From Myxococcus xanthus (lineage in GTDB: Bacteria > Myxococcota > Myxococcia > Myxococcales > Myxococcaceae), in NCBI RefSeq assembly GCF_013116825.1, contig NZ_JABFNS010000005.1, positions 78,139 through 142,138 on the forward strand: a stretch of DNA of 64,000 nucleotides, read 5' to 3'. This document shows, piece by piece, positions 34,835 to 42,782 of the stretch; position 1 is the first letter of the stretch; the number at the start of each line of letters is the position of its first letter. The position numbers were made by a program, and so were the translations under genes. The notes beneath the pieces are model-generated. The model was not told the DNA's origin. It saw only the letters and a program-made list of their open reading frames with translations, and did no database searches.

Positions 34835-34846
34835 GATGCGCCTCTC

Positions 34847-37210
34847 CTACTCCAGCTTGGTTCGCGCGAAGACGTCCCAGAGGTTGCCCATGAACATGCT
34901 CCCAAAACGCTTCAGGGCCTGGGCCTTCGCCAGCGGTGATGTCGTTCCCAGCACGGCAAAGGTCGTGAGCTGCTGCAGGAAGTCCGGCATGCCCAGACGG
35001 ATGATGCCGCTGGCCACCGCGGGCGCATGCCGGTCGCTGCCCCGGCGGATGACGGTGTAGAGCGTGGACGTGTCCGACCACATGTCGAAGCCGTCGTCGT
35101 CCCGGACATGTTTGTAGCCATCCAGCAGGTACTGCTGGCCGTCCATGCCGGTGAAGGGCAACAGGTAGAGCATCCGCCGCTCGTAGTAGCTGTCCGTGTC
35201 CACGAAGAGGTTGAAGACGCCGTGGTCCACCTTCGCTCCGTCAGGAGGCGTGAGGCCGTGGACGTGGACGGTGCCTTGCGCGATGCCGGAATGGGCCTTC
35301 TCCGCGAGGAAGCGGTCCAGGTTGGGCAAGGTGATGGTGAGGATGAACTCGGCCACCCTGCCCTCTGACTTGCCCTCCTCCTCGGCGCCCGCGTAATCCG
35401 TGTCCGGCAGGTGGCCGTGGTTGATGAAGCCGCGCATCCGCTCGGTGAAGCGCAGCCCCACCACGGGCGTTGGCGACAACACCGTGCCTCCCTCTGGAAT
35501 CACCACGCTCCGCATCGGATCCTCTCTTGGCACCACCCGCGTGGGCGCCACACTCGTGCTCATCCGCATCGACGCGCGGAACGGTTCCGCCGCCGCCCGG
35601 CCCGAAGCCGTTCCGGCCCGCTCTGGGGCGGTCCAGGCGGGGTTCCCCAGCACCTGGCGGATGGCGGCCTCGACGTTGCGCTCCGCCACCGCGGCGATGG
35701 TGGATGACGGGTTCACCCCGGTGCTCGCGGGCAGCGCGGCGCCATCCAGCACGTACAGCCCAGGGTGGCCGTGCACCTCACCGTCCGGGTTCAGCACCCC
35801 GTAGGCCGGCTCCTCCGCCATGGTGCAGCCGCCCAGGTTGTGGACGGACACGGGGATGTGAAGCCGATCCCACAGGGGGTTGAAGACGGCGCGCGCCCCG
35901 AGCGCCCGAGCGATGTCCTGGCAGATCTGCTCCTGCGTCCGGTACAGCGGCAGGTTGGAAGGCACGTCCCAGCGCACCTCCATGTCCTGAGTCAAAGGCC
36001 GCAGCGCGAGCCGCCCGTTGGCGCGATCCCTCCCCATGGCCAGGAACACGGCCTGGAAGCGCCCGCGCTCCTTTCCCATGACGGTTTCAGGCTTGGAGCG
36101 CCGGCGCAGGGCGCGGACCAGCTGCTTCTGGAGCAGGTCCGCCGGGACACGGAAGTCCCGGCTCATGTCCAGCACCTGAAGCAGCCCCGCCGCCTGCCCT
36201 GGGTGCCCGCCCTCCTGGAACAGGAACCACGTCTTGTCCGGCCCCTGCCCCTGGTCCACCACCAGACTGGTGGTGATGGTGGGGCCCTCGGACGGGTCCC
36301 ACACCTCGCGCGTCTCGAAGGCGAAGGCCAGGAAGTCGCCGTTGGCCGAATAGCGGAACCCCAGCCGGTCACTGATGCGCGGGAGCGTGCCCCACTGGTC
36401 ACGGCAGCGCAGCAGCAGCTCCGTGGTGTTCACCGTGCCGGCGCACAGGAACACCCGGCGGGCCTCCACGGTGCGCTCGGCGCCGCCCGCGGCATGGTCG
36501 GTATAGGTGACGCGATATCCGGCGGGAGACAGCGGCTCGATGCGCGTGGCCTCCGCCTGGGTGGTCATCTCCGCGCCCTGCTGTTCCGCGACGGCCAGGT
36601 AGTTCAGGTCCAGCGTGTTCTTCGCGCGGACGTTGCATCCGATGTCGCATTCGCCGCAGTAGTTGCATCCCTCCTGGGCGACGCCGAACTTGTTGGGCAT
36701 CGGCTCGCCCGCGGGGGCGAAACGCACGGCGAGGTCCGGGTAGAAGAACTGCTGTTCGCGGCCCAGCTTGCGCGCGACCTCCCGCATCCGCTTCGCCTTG
36801 GTGGGCAGGCCTCGCGCGGACGCGGTGATGGGCTGGAGGTCCAGCATGTACGCGACCAGGTCGTAGTACGGATCCAACGCGGCGCGGCTGTAGCCCTCCG
36901 GCCAGTCAGTGTCGAAGGTCTCCGCCGGCGGGCGCAGATGGACATTGGCGTAGATGAGCGAGCCGCCGCCGTAGCCCGCGGCCTGGACAATGCTCATCCC
37001 TGGCAGCAGCTTCACGTCGAAGAGGCCCTGGCCGTATCGCCACAGCCAGCCGTTGAGCGGGTTGCTCCAGTCGCGGGGGAAGCTCCCCTTCGGGTAGCGC
37101 AGGCCGCGCTCCAGGACACGCACGGTCAGGCCCGCCTGTGCCAGCCGGCAAGCCGCCACCGCTCCCCCAAAGCCGGTGCCAATGACCAGCGCGTCGTACG
37201 TCGGCGCCAT
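34847..37210 (-). CDS. GMC-family oxidoreductase (cholesterol-oxidase-like) with extra C-terminal domain
   Basis: 787 residues, about 250 longer than ordinary cholesterol oxidases. FAD motif GTGFGG (11-16), GMC signature GGGSLIYANVHLRP (81-94), cysteine array C182-x2-C185-x2-C188-x3-C192 followed by RAKNTLDLNYL, and the catalytic pair HNLGGCTM (about 473) and GVNPSSTIAAVAER (about 520) as in cholesterol oxidase. After a linker (545-600), a C-terminal domain begins at GLRFTERMRGFI and contains a TITLPNLDRFL block and a DDGFDMWSDTSTLY block; it is usually found fused to such oxidases. GAGGGGGAAC precedes ATG. First gene of a three-gene operon. Substrate not determinable. Confidence 0.9.
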   Translation of the reverse strand: MAPTYDALVIGTGFGGAVAACRLAQAGLTVRVLERGLRYPKGSFPRDWSNPLNGWLWRYGQGLFDVKLLPGMSIVQAAGYGGGSLIYANVHLRPPAETFDTDWPEGYSRAALDPYYDLVAYMLDLQPITASARGLPTKAKRMREVARKLGREQQFFYPDLAVRFAPAGEPMPNKFGVAQEGCNYCGECDIGCNVRAKNTLDLNYLAVAEQQGAEMTTQAEATRIEPLSPAGYRVTYTDHAAGGAERTVEARRVFLCAGTVNTTELLLRCRDQWGTLPRISDRLGFRYSANGDFLAFAFETREVWDPSEGPTITTSLVVDQGQGPDKTWFLFQEGGHPGQAAGLLQVLDMSRDFRVPADLLQKQLVRALRRRSKPETVMGKERGRFQAVFLAMGRDRANGRLALRPLTQDMEVRWDVPSNLPLYRTQEQICQDIARALGARAVFNPLWDRLHIPVSVHNLGGCTMAEEPAYGVLNPDGEVHGHPGLYVLDGAALPASTGVNPSSTIAAVAERNVEAAIRQVLGNPAWTAPERAGTASGRAAAEPFRASMRMSTSVAPTRVVPREDPMRSVVIPEGGTVLSPTPVVGLRFTERMRGFINHGHLPDTDYAGAEEEGKSEGRVAEFILTITLPNLDRFLAEKAHSGIAQGTVHVHGLTPPDGAKVDHGVFNLFVDTDSYYERRMLYLLPFTGMDGQQYLLDGYKHVRDDDGFDMWSDTSTLYTVIRRGSDRHAPAVASGIIRLGMPDFLQQLTTFAVLGTTSPLAKAQALKRFGSMFMGNLWDVFARTKLE

Positions 37211-37361
37211 GTTCCCCCTCGTCGAGACCTGTCCCCGCGGCAGGTTTCAACTGACACTTTATTAACGCACGAGGGTCTGATCCTTCGACCTCCACCTATC
37301 CAGGGAACCCAACCCCTTGGAATCGTTGTTACCCATCGGGGCTGGGCGTGGGAACCGAAGC

Positions 37362-38840
37362 TCAGTAGGCGGGGTGCTGCTTGCACTCCCCCTTCGGACG
37401 GAACGGCAAGGCCCACAGCTCGCGTCCAGTCTTCCCGTCATCCGCCGAGAAGAACACGTCCCAGCCTGAGCGCACGAAGTCGCGTGGGGACGAGGAAGCG
37501 CTCCCGTGCGCCAGACCTCGCAGCGCCTTCGTGCCCGAACGGGTGCCATCACTCACCCAGGGCTCGTGCCCATGCACCCCGTCGCTCGCGGAGAAGAACA
37601 ACGTGCCTTCAATGGAGGCCAGCGCTTCAGGATCCGATGAGCCACCACCGGGCGCCAGATCCTTGAAGAGCCTGGTCCCCGAGCCGGTGCCGTTGATCAC
37701 CCAGAGTTCACGTCCCTCTCCGGAGCCATCATTCGCGGCGAAGAAGACTCGCGACTTCAGGACCGCCAGAGAGCTCGGTGAGGAGCTCATGGGCCCTGGC
37801 CAGATGTCCTTCACCAGCTTCGTGCTTGAGGTCGAGCCGTTGCTGATCCAAAGCTCCTCACCCTCTGGCTCACCTGCCCCGGCGCTGAAGACGACACGCT
37901 TACCCAGCGCGACCAGGTCGTGCGGATAATCGCCGAAGAAGTGCCGCAACTGTTGCGTGTTCGAGGCGGCCCCATCCGTCTTCCACAAGCTGGCTTCGCC
38001 CTCGTCGTTATCCACGAGGAAATAGAGGCGCGACTTCACAGCCAGCAGGTCGAAGATGACGTTATCTCCTACCCGACTGAGGACGGGGACGGCACCTGGT
38101 ACTCCGGTGCTACGCCAGAGATGAATCAACTCGCGCGTGGCGCTGTCCTGACCTGCGACGAAATAGAAGGCCTCGCTCCCCACGCGAGCAAAGCTCCGCG
38201 GGGTAGAGCTATCGGGGCCGGGCTCGATGTCCTCGACGAGGTACGTCCCCGCGTCCGTTCCATCACTGCGCCACAGCTCGCGTCCGTGCACGCCGTCGTT
38301 CGCGCCGAAGTACAGGACACCCCCGAACTCAACCATCAGCACGGGCACGAACCTCCTGATGAAAGGGTCCGGCCGGAGAATCCCATCCTCCGGCCCCGGG
38401 TAGATGTCCTTCACCAGGTACGTGCCGCTCGACGTCCCGTCGGTCACCCACAACTCGTAGCCGTGGACGCCGTCATCCGCGGCGAAGAACACCCGGTTCC
38501 CCACCCGGGTGAGATTCGAGATCTCCGCCCCCGCCAGCCCTGGGTAGATGTCCTTCACCAGCGACGTACCGCTTCCCTCCGTTCCGCTGCTTCGCCACAA
38601 CTCGCGTCCATGCACCCCGTCGTCCGCCGTGAAGAAGAGGACCCGGTCGCCGTGGAGCAGATCGGCTGGATTGGACCCCTCGGGGCCAGGGTGGATGTCC
38701 GCCAATCGAACGGCCTCCTTCCCACATAGCTCCCACTTCTGACTCAGGGCGGACTCCTGACTCGCGAAGTCGACATCATCGACTTCGGCGCCACAACCCG
38801 CGGCGCCCAGGAGAACGAGTAGTGGAAGATGGGGCTTCAT
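37362..38840 (-). CDS. ELWxxDGT-repeat lipoprotein
   Basis: 492 residues from ATG 38840, with GGAGG upstream and a lipoprotein signal (lipobox AAG-C at residues 13-16). The mature part has eight repeats of about 50 residues built on ELW-x2-DGT-x-SGT, each followed by LVKDI-PG and an FF-AADDG-HG strand, plus a final partial ELW. These ELWxxDGT repeats are thought to form beta-propeller blades on surface proteins of deltaproteobacteria and cyanobacteria. No enzymatic motif seen. The frame stays open upstream of the chosen start, but that stretch lacks a better start. Confidence 0.85.
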   Translation of the reverse strand: MKPHLPLLVLLGAAGCGAEVDDVDFASQESALSQKWELCGKEAVRLADIHPGPEGSNPADLLHGDRVLFFTADDGVHGRELWRSSGTEGSGTSLVKDIYPGLAGAEISNLTRVGNRVFFAADDGVHGYELWVTDGTSSGTYLVKDIYPGPEDGILRPDPFIRRFVPVLMVEFGGVLYFGANDGVHGRELWRSDGTDAGTYLVEDIEPGPDSSTPRSFARVGSEAFYFVAGQDSATRELIHLWRSTGVPGAVPVLSRVGDNVIFDLLAVKSRLYFLVDNDEGEASLWKTDGAASNTQQLRHFFGDYPHDLVALGKRVVFSAGAGEPEGEELWISNGSTSSTKLVKDIWPGPMSSSPSSLAVLKSRVFFAANDGSGEGRELWVINGTGSGTRLFKDLAPGGGSSDPEALASIEGTLFFSASDGVHGHEPWVSDGTRSGTKALRGLAHGSASSSPRDFVRSGWDVFFSADDGKTGRELWALPFRPKGECKQHPAY

Positions 38841-39152
38841 GACGGCCTCCGTTGAGGGCGCGTCCATCCGCGCCGAATCCGGAGAGTGAGAGGCATGCGT
38901 ACCCGCATCTACCTGCGCAGGGGTGGCACTCCGCGGGCGGAAAACGACAGTCGTGCACGCGGCGAGGGCGGAGACAGCGGCGCTCAATCCAGGCACGGCG
39001 ACTGCACTGGCGAGCGTCCGCGCCTGGCGCCCAAGCCCTGCTCCAGGCGCACGCAACCCGCGGCATGTGCAACGCCCTTGCACCGGCAGCCATGACGACA
39101 CGTCGGGCACGCACGCGCCGGACACAACGTCACACGAGGTCACAACTCAAAG
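38841..39152. other. 312-nt region without a supported gene
   Basis: This lies between the divergent ELWxxDGT lipoprotein and pseudopilin genes. Short frames exist on both strands but none has a ribosome-binding site with a convincing product. The only element I can point to is a possible sigma-54 promoter at 38991-39006. Confidence 0.5.
38991..39006 (+). promoter_or_regulatory. Possible sigma-54 promoter for the pseudopilin gene
   Basis: AGGCACGGCGACTGCA keeps the GG-N10-GC spacing and the GGCACG block of the -24/-12 consensus, but differs in the first base and in TTGC (here CTGC). The predicted start, near 39017, leaves a leader of about 135 nt before gspG. Confidence 0.3.
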
Positions 39153-39605
39153 ATGAATCCAACCCAGCAGAAGCTGAACGCTCGGCGTCGTCACGTTCGC
39201 GGATTTACGCTGATTGAAATCATGGTCGTCATCACCATCCTCGGGCTCATCGCCGCGGCGGTGGGCCTCTCCGTGATGTCGAACCTGGAGGAGGCCAAGC
39301 AGAAGACCGCCGCCCTGGACATCAAGACATTGGAGACGGGGCTCAAGCTCCACTACATGAAGTTCGGCAGCTTCCCGGAGACCCAGGCCGGCCTGGAAGA
39401 GCTCCTCCAGGCGCGCTCGCTGGAGCGACTGCCCACGGACCCGTGGAACCGTGACTACGTGTACATGAATGAAGGCGGCCGCCCTGTCATCCTGTCGTAC
39501 GGCGCGGACGGTGTCCCAGGGGGGGATGGCAGCGACGCGGACATCACCTCCCAGATGGAGTCACCGTCCGCGAGCGCGGCCCGCCGCCCCAAGGGGCTCC
39601 GTTAG
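39153..39605 (+). CDS. GspG-like type II secretion major pseudopilin (solitary)
   Basis: 150 residues. A short basic leader is followed by the prepilin peptidase site RG-FTLIEIMVVITILG, with Glu at mature position 5 and a hydrophobic helix. A GspG-type C-terminal domain follows, with the calcium-loop-like WNRDYVYMNEGGRPVILSYGADG region. GspG forms the pseudopilus of type II secretion systems and is processed by PilD. No other gsp genes are adjacent, so this is an orphan copy. The tail (about 25 residues, Ser/Ala/Arg-rich) is longer than usual. Confidence 0.9.
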   Translation: MNPTQQKLNARRRHVRGFTLIEIMVVITILGLIAAAVGLSVMSNLEEAKQKTAALDIKTLETGLKLHYMKFGSFPETQAGLEELLQARSLERLPTDPWNRDYVYMNEGGRPVILSYGADGVPGGDGSDADITSQMESPSASAARRPKGLR

Positions 39606-39623
39606 TCCGAGCCCTCGCGCACG

Positions 39624-40325
39624 TCAGCGGCCCGCCGCCACGCGCGCGAAGTGGTGCGCGAGGCGGTGCAGCACCTCCGTGTTGTCGGCCTCCGCCGCCT
39701 TGAGCTTGGGCAGCTGCGCCTTCAGCTCCTGGAGGTTCTTCCCGCGCTGTTGGAGGCTGTCCGCCTCGAGGTCGATCCATCGCCCCAACTCGCTGGCGGT
39801 CAGCTCCAGGTGGAACTGGAAGCCGTAGGACGTGCCCAGCCGGAAGGCCTGCTGGGTATACCGGTCCGTGGACGCCAGCAGCGTGGCGTCCGGGACGGGC
39901 GCATATGAGTCACCGTGCCAGTGCGCCACGACCGTGCGCGGACGGGCCCCGGACACCACGGGGTCCTTCTGCGCCTCCGGCGTCCATCGCACCGGGCCCA
40001 CGCCCACCTCGAAGCCATTCTTCCCGGGGAACACGTCCGCGCCCGCCGCCGCCGCGAGCATCTGGGCGCCCAGGCAGATGCCCAGGCACGGGCGCTCGTA
40101 GGCGAGCCGCTCCATGAGGATGCCCAGCTCCTGCCGCAGGAAGGGATGCTGCTCGGATTCGTAGACGGCCATGCGGCCGCCCATGATGACCAGCAGCTCC
40201 GCGTCCACGTCCTCCCGGCGCACGGCGCGGAAGCGGTTCACCAGCGTGAAGCCCGCCGCCTGCAACACCGGCCCCAGCAGGCCGGGCCCTTCGTGCTCCT
40301 CGTGCTGGAACACCACCGCGCGCAT
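39624..40325 (-). CDS. Class I glutamine amidotransferase-like protein
   Basis: 233 residues from ATG 40325, with GGGAGG 8 nt upstream; a GTG 9 nt earlier is too close to that site. The nucleophile elbow GICLGAQ carries the catalytic Cys, and FQFHLELT holds the His and Glu of the triad, as in GMP-synthase-type glutaminase domains. Stand-alone proteins of this type hydrolyse glutamine or resemble gamma-Glu-processing enzymes; the partner synthase is not nearby. The C-terminal 50 residues are helical. Cytoplasmic. Confidence 0.85.
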   Translation of the reverse strand: MRAVVFQHEEHEGPGLLGPVLQAAGFTLVNRFRAVRREDVDAELLVIMGGRMAVYESEQHPFLRQELGILMERLAYERPCLGICLGAQMLAAAAGADVFPGKNGFEVGVGPVRWTPEAQKDPVVSGARPRTVVAHWHGDSYAPVPDATLLASTDRYTQQAFRLGTSYGFQFHLELTASELGRWIDLEADSLQQRGKNLQELKAQLPKLKAAEADNTEVLHRLAHHFARVAAGR

Positions 40326-40365
40326 CGACGTCACCTCCCAAGCCGCGGGCGCCCTGCCCGCCGGC

Positions 40366-40644
40366 TCAATCGTATGCGCACGACGTGCAGATGTTGAGGC
40401 AGGTCCCCACCTGCTCTCTGTGCTCCTTCACACACTCCTGGTTGGAGGCGCAGTTCTCGTCGCTGGTACAGCCGGGCACACACGAGCTGAAGGTTGCGTC
40501 CGCGCAGTACTGTCCCGGCTGGCAGGGGTCATCGCCCATGAACTCTCCGCACTCGGTGTACCCCTGCTGGAGGGGCGCCATGACGCAGGCGCTGGTTCCC
40601 AGGGCAAGCACGGTGAGGACGGCGGGCCAGAGACGGGTACGCAT
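40366..40644 (-). CDS. Small cysteine-rich lipoprotein
   Basis: 92 residues from ATG 40644. Signal peptide with lipobox TSA-C (Cys20). The mature 72 residues hold ten more cysteines, some in the pattern C-x3-C-x5-C-x5-C around CTSDENCASNQEC, like the Cys-rich repeats common in myxobacterial surface proteins and expected to form disulphides outside the cytoplasm. Function unknown. It is 85 nt downstream of the DUF1592-type gene on the same strand and may belong to that transcript. Confidence 0.7.
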   Translation of the reverse strand: MRTRLWPAVLTVLALGTSACVMAPLQQGYTECGEFMGDDPCQPGQYCADATFSSCVPGCTSDENCASNQECVKEHREQVGTCLNICTSCAYD

Positions 40645-40729
40645 CGAATTACCTTTCGGGAGCAAGCGGAGGATGCCCGCTTGCTCTCGACGGCCGTCCG
40701 AGCGCCGTATTCACGGCCCGTACATCGTT

Positions 40730-42769
40730 CTACTCCGCGGCCGGCACCGGGCAGCGGTTGCGGAAGCTGTCGCTGAGGGCCACGGCCACCAGCAGTTCGG
40801 GGAGCCGGTGTCCGCCCGCCGAGAAGCGCGTGTCCACATAGCGCACGGTGGCCTCGTCCTCGTCTGTCAGCGCCCGGCCCAAGCCATAGGCCAGCGCCTG
40901 CCGCGTCATGCACGTCGCGAAGGCCGGGTCGCCCTTGAGGATGGTCGCCAGCTCACGCGGTCCCTGGAACGACACGCCCTTGAAGTTGCCCGTGGCGTCC
41001 ACCGGCGAGCCGTTGTCCGTCTCCCGCCAGGCCCCGGCCGCGTCGTAGTTCTCCAGGCCGAAGCCGATGGGGTCCAGCGTGTCGTGGCAGCCCGCGCAGG
41101 CGGGGTTCGCGCGGTGCAGTTCGGTGATCTGCCGCAGCGTGGAGCCCGGCGGAACCTGCGTGGGCAGCGCCTCCACGCCGGGAGGCGGCGGAGGGGGCTC
41201 CTGGCACAGCAGCTTGCCCAGCACCCACTTGCCGCGAAGCACCGGTGACGTGCGCGTGGCCAGCGACGCCTGCGCCAGCACACCTGCCTGGCCCAGCACA
41301 CCGCCGCGCCGTCCGTCGCCCGTGCTCACGCGCGTGACGGAGGCGGAGCCCGGGCGAGGCAGGCCGTAGTAGTCCGCGAGCCGGTCGTTGACGTACGTGA
41401 AGTCCGCGTCCAGCAGCTCCAGCGCGCTGCGGTCCTCGTTGAGGAAGGCGCGGAAGAAGCTCTCCCCTTCCTCTCGAATGGCGCGCTTGAGCTCGGAGTC
41501 CATGCCGGGGAACAGCGTCGGGTCCGCGGTGATGCCGTCCACCTTCCGCAGGCCCAGCCACTGGCCGGCGAAGTTCTGCACCAGCGCCTCGGACCGTGGG
41601 TCCTTCAGCATCCGGCGCACCTGCGCCTCCAGCACCTCCGGTTCGGCCAACCGGCCCGCGTCCGCCAGAGACGTCAGCTCCGCGTCCGGCTGGCTGCTCC
41701 AGAGGAAGTACGACAGGCGCGATGCCAGCTCGCGCGCGGACAGCTCGCGCTTGCCCGTCCCAGGCGCCTGCGTCTCCACGACCTGGAAGAGGAAGTGCGG
41801 CGACAGCAGCACCGAACGGAGCGCGAACTTCGCCGCCAGTTCGAAGCCGTCCCCCGACTCCCGCACGAGCGTGTAGACGCTCATCATCTCCGCGACCTCG
41901 TCCGGCTTCGCGGGACGCCGCCAGGCGCGGTTCGCCAGCGACTCCACCATCTGCCGGGCACAGGCTTCTTCCCCGGTGGTGGCCGGGTCGCACACGCGCA
42001 GGTGGCGCTGGGTGGCCACCGACGTGGGCGCGGGCGACCGGACCTCCATCCAATCCAACAGGAGGTTGCGGTCCGTGGACGTGTCCGGGTCGTAGATGTC
42101 GTTGGTGAAGCGCACGGTGAAGCGCTTCGGTCCTGGCGAGTCCACCCGCACCGGCTGCGTGTACACCGTGGGCGTGATGGCCGGCACGTCGAGCGACGCC
42201 ACCACGACGCCATCCAGCAGCCACTGCATCCGCACCGGGTCCGGCGGCGCCTGCGTGCCCCACGCGCGCACGGAGAGCTGGTACTCGCCGGTCTGGGCGA
42301 AGGTGAAGGTGGCGGAGAGGTCGCCGTTGGACCACAGGTTCCACACGGTGCCGTTCTGCTCGCTGGCGCCGGTGGTGGCGCTGGCGGATTCGGCCTCGAG
42401 GCGAACGGTGCCACCTCCGGCGCTGGCGGCGCCGTCCCGGGCCCAGGCCTGGTCGATGAGGCGGCCCGCGGTGGCCTCATAGGCCTCCACCAGCGCGGGG
42501 GACACGCCCAGCAGGCGGGCCTCGTTGTCGAAGCCGTGGCCCGTGGGGTCCGCCGGGAAGGCCGTCGCGGGCCGGCCCGTCTCGCCGAGCAGATCGCGCA
42601 CGGTGTTGTCGTACTCCGCGCGGTTCAACCGGCGCAGCGAATGCGCGCCATCCGAGCAGCTCTGCGCGGCGACGACGGGCTTGGGGTCCTGGGTGCGCGC
42701 GACGGGCAGCTCGTCCGAGCACGCGGTGAGCAGCAGGGGGATTCCGAAGAGCAGTGAGCGGGTCTTCAT
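40730..42769 (-). CDS. DUF1587/DUF1595/DUF1592/DUF1588/DUF1585 lipoprotein (planctomycete-type cytochrome-like)
   Basis: 679 residues from ATG 42769 with GGGGAG upstream; lipobox LTA-C at about residue 17. Order: DUF1587 (LRRLNRAEYDNTVRDLLG, about 45-62), a beta-sandwich carbohydrate-binding-like insert (about 125-245, ending DRNLLLDWMEV), DUF1595, DUF1592 (ELASRLSYFLWSSQPDAEL), DUF1588 with CAGCH (a haem c-type CxxCH motif) followed by DTLDPIGFGLENYD, and DUF1585 at the end. These proteins pair with DUF1552 proteins in planctomycetes and myxobacteria; their function is not known, but polysaccharide or organic matter breakdown and redox roles have been suggested. Downstream of the DUF1552 gene by 13 nt. 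Confidence 0.9.
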   Translation of the reverse strand: MKTRSLLFGIPLLLTACSDELPVARTQDPKPVVAAQSCSDGAHSLRRLNRAEYDNTVRDLLGETGRPATAFPADPTGHGFDNEARLLGVSPALVEAYEATAGRLIDQAWARDGAASAGGGTVRLEAESASATTGASEQNGTVWNLWSNGDLSATFTFAQTGEYQLSVRAWGTQAPPDPVRMQWLLDGVVVASLDVPAITPTVYTQPVRVDSPGPKRFTVRFTNDIYDPDTSTDRNLLLDWMEVRSPAPTSVATQRHLRVCDPATTGEEACARQMVESLANRAWRRPAKPDEVAEMMSVYTLVRESGDGFELAAKFALRSVLLSPHFLFQVVETQAPGTGKRELSARELASRLSYFLWSSQPDAELTSLADAGRLAEPEVLEAQVRRMLKDPRSEALVQNFAGQWLGLRKVDGITADPTLFPGMDSELKRAIREEGESFFRAFLNEDRSALELLDADFTYVNDRLADYYGLPRPGSASVTRVSTGDGRRGGVLGQAGVLAQASLATRTSPVLRGKWVLGKLLCQEPPPPPPGVEALPTQVPPGSTLRQITELHRANPACAGCHDTLDPIGFGLENYDAAGAWRETDNGSPVDATGNFKGVSFQGPRELATILKGDPAFATCMTRQALAYGLGRALTDEDEATVRYVDTRFSAGGHRLPELLVAVALSDSFRNRCPVPAAE

Positions 42770-42782
42770 GTGCGGTCTCCCC

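Noticed and set aside
37227..37245. ACCTG...CAGGT inverted repeat in the leader of the large GMC gene
   Set aside because: 5-bp arms with a mismatch when extended; not distinguishable from chance.
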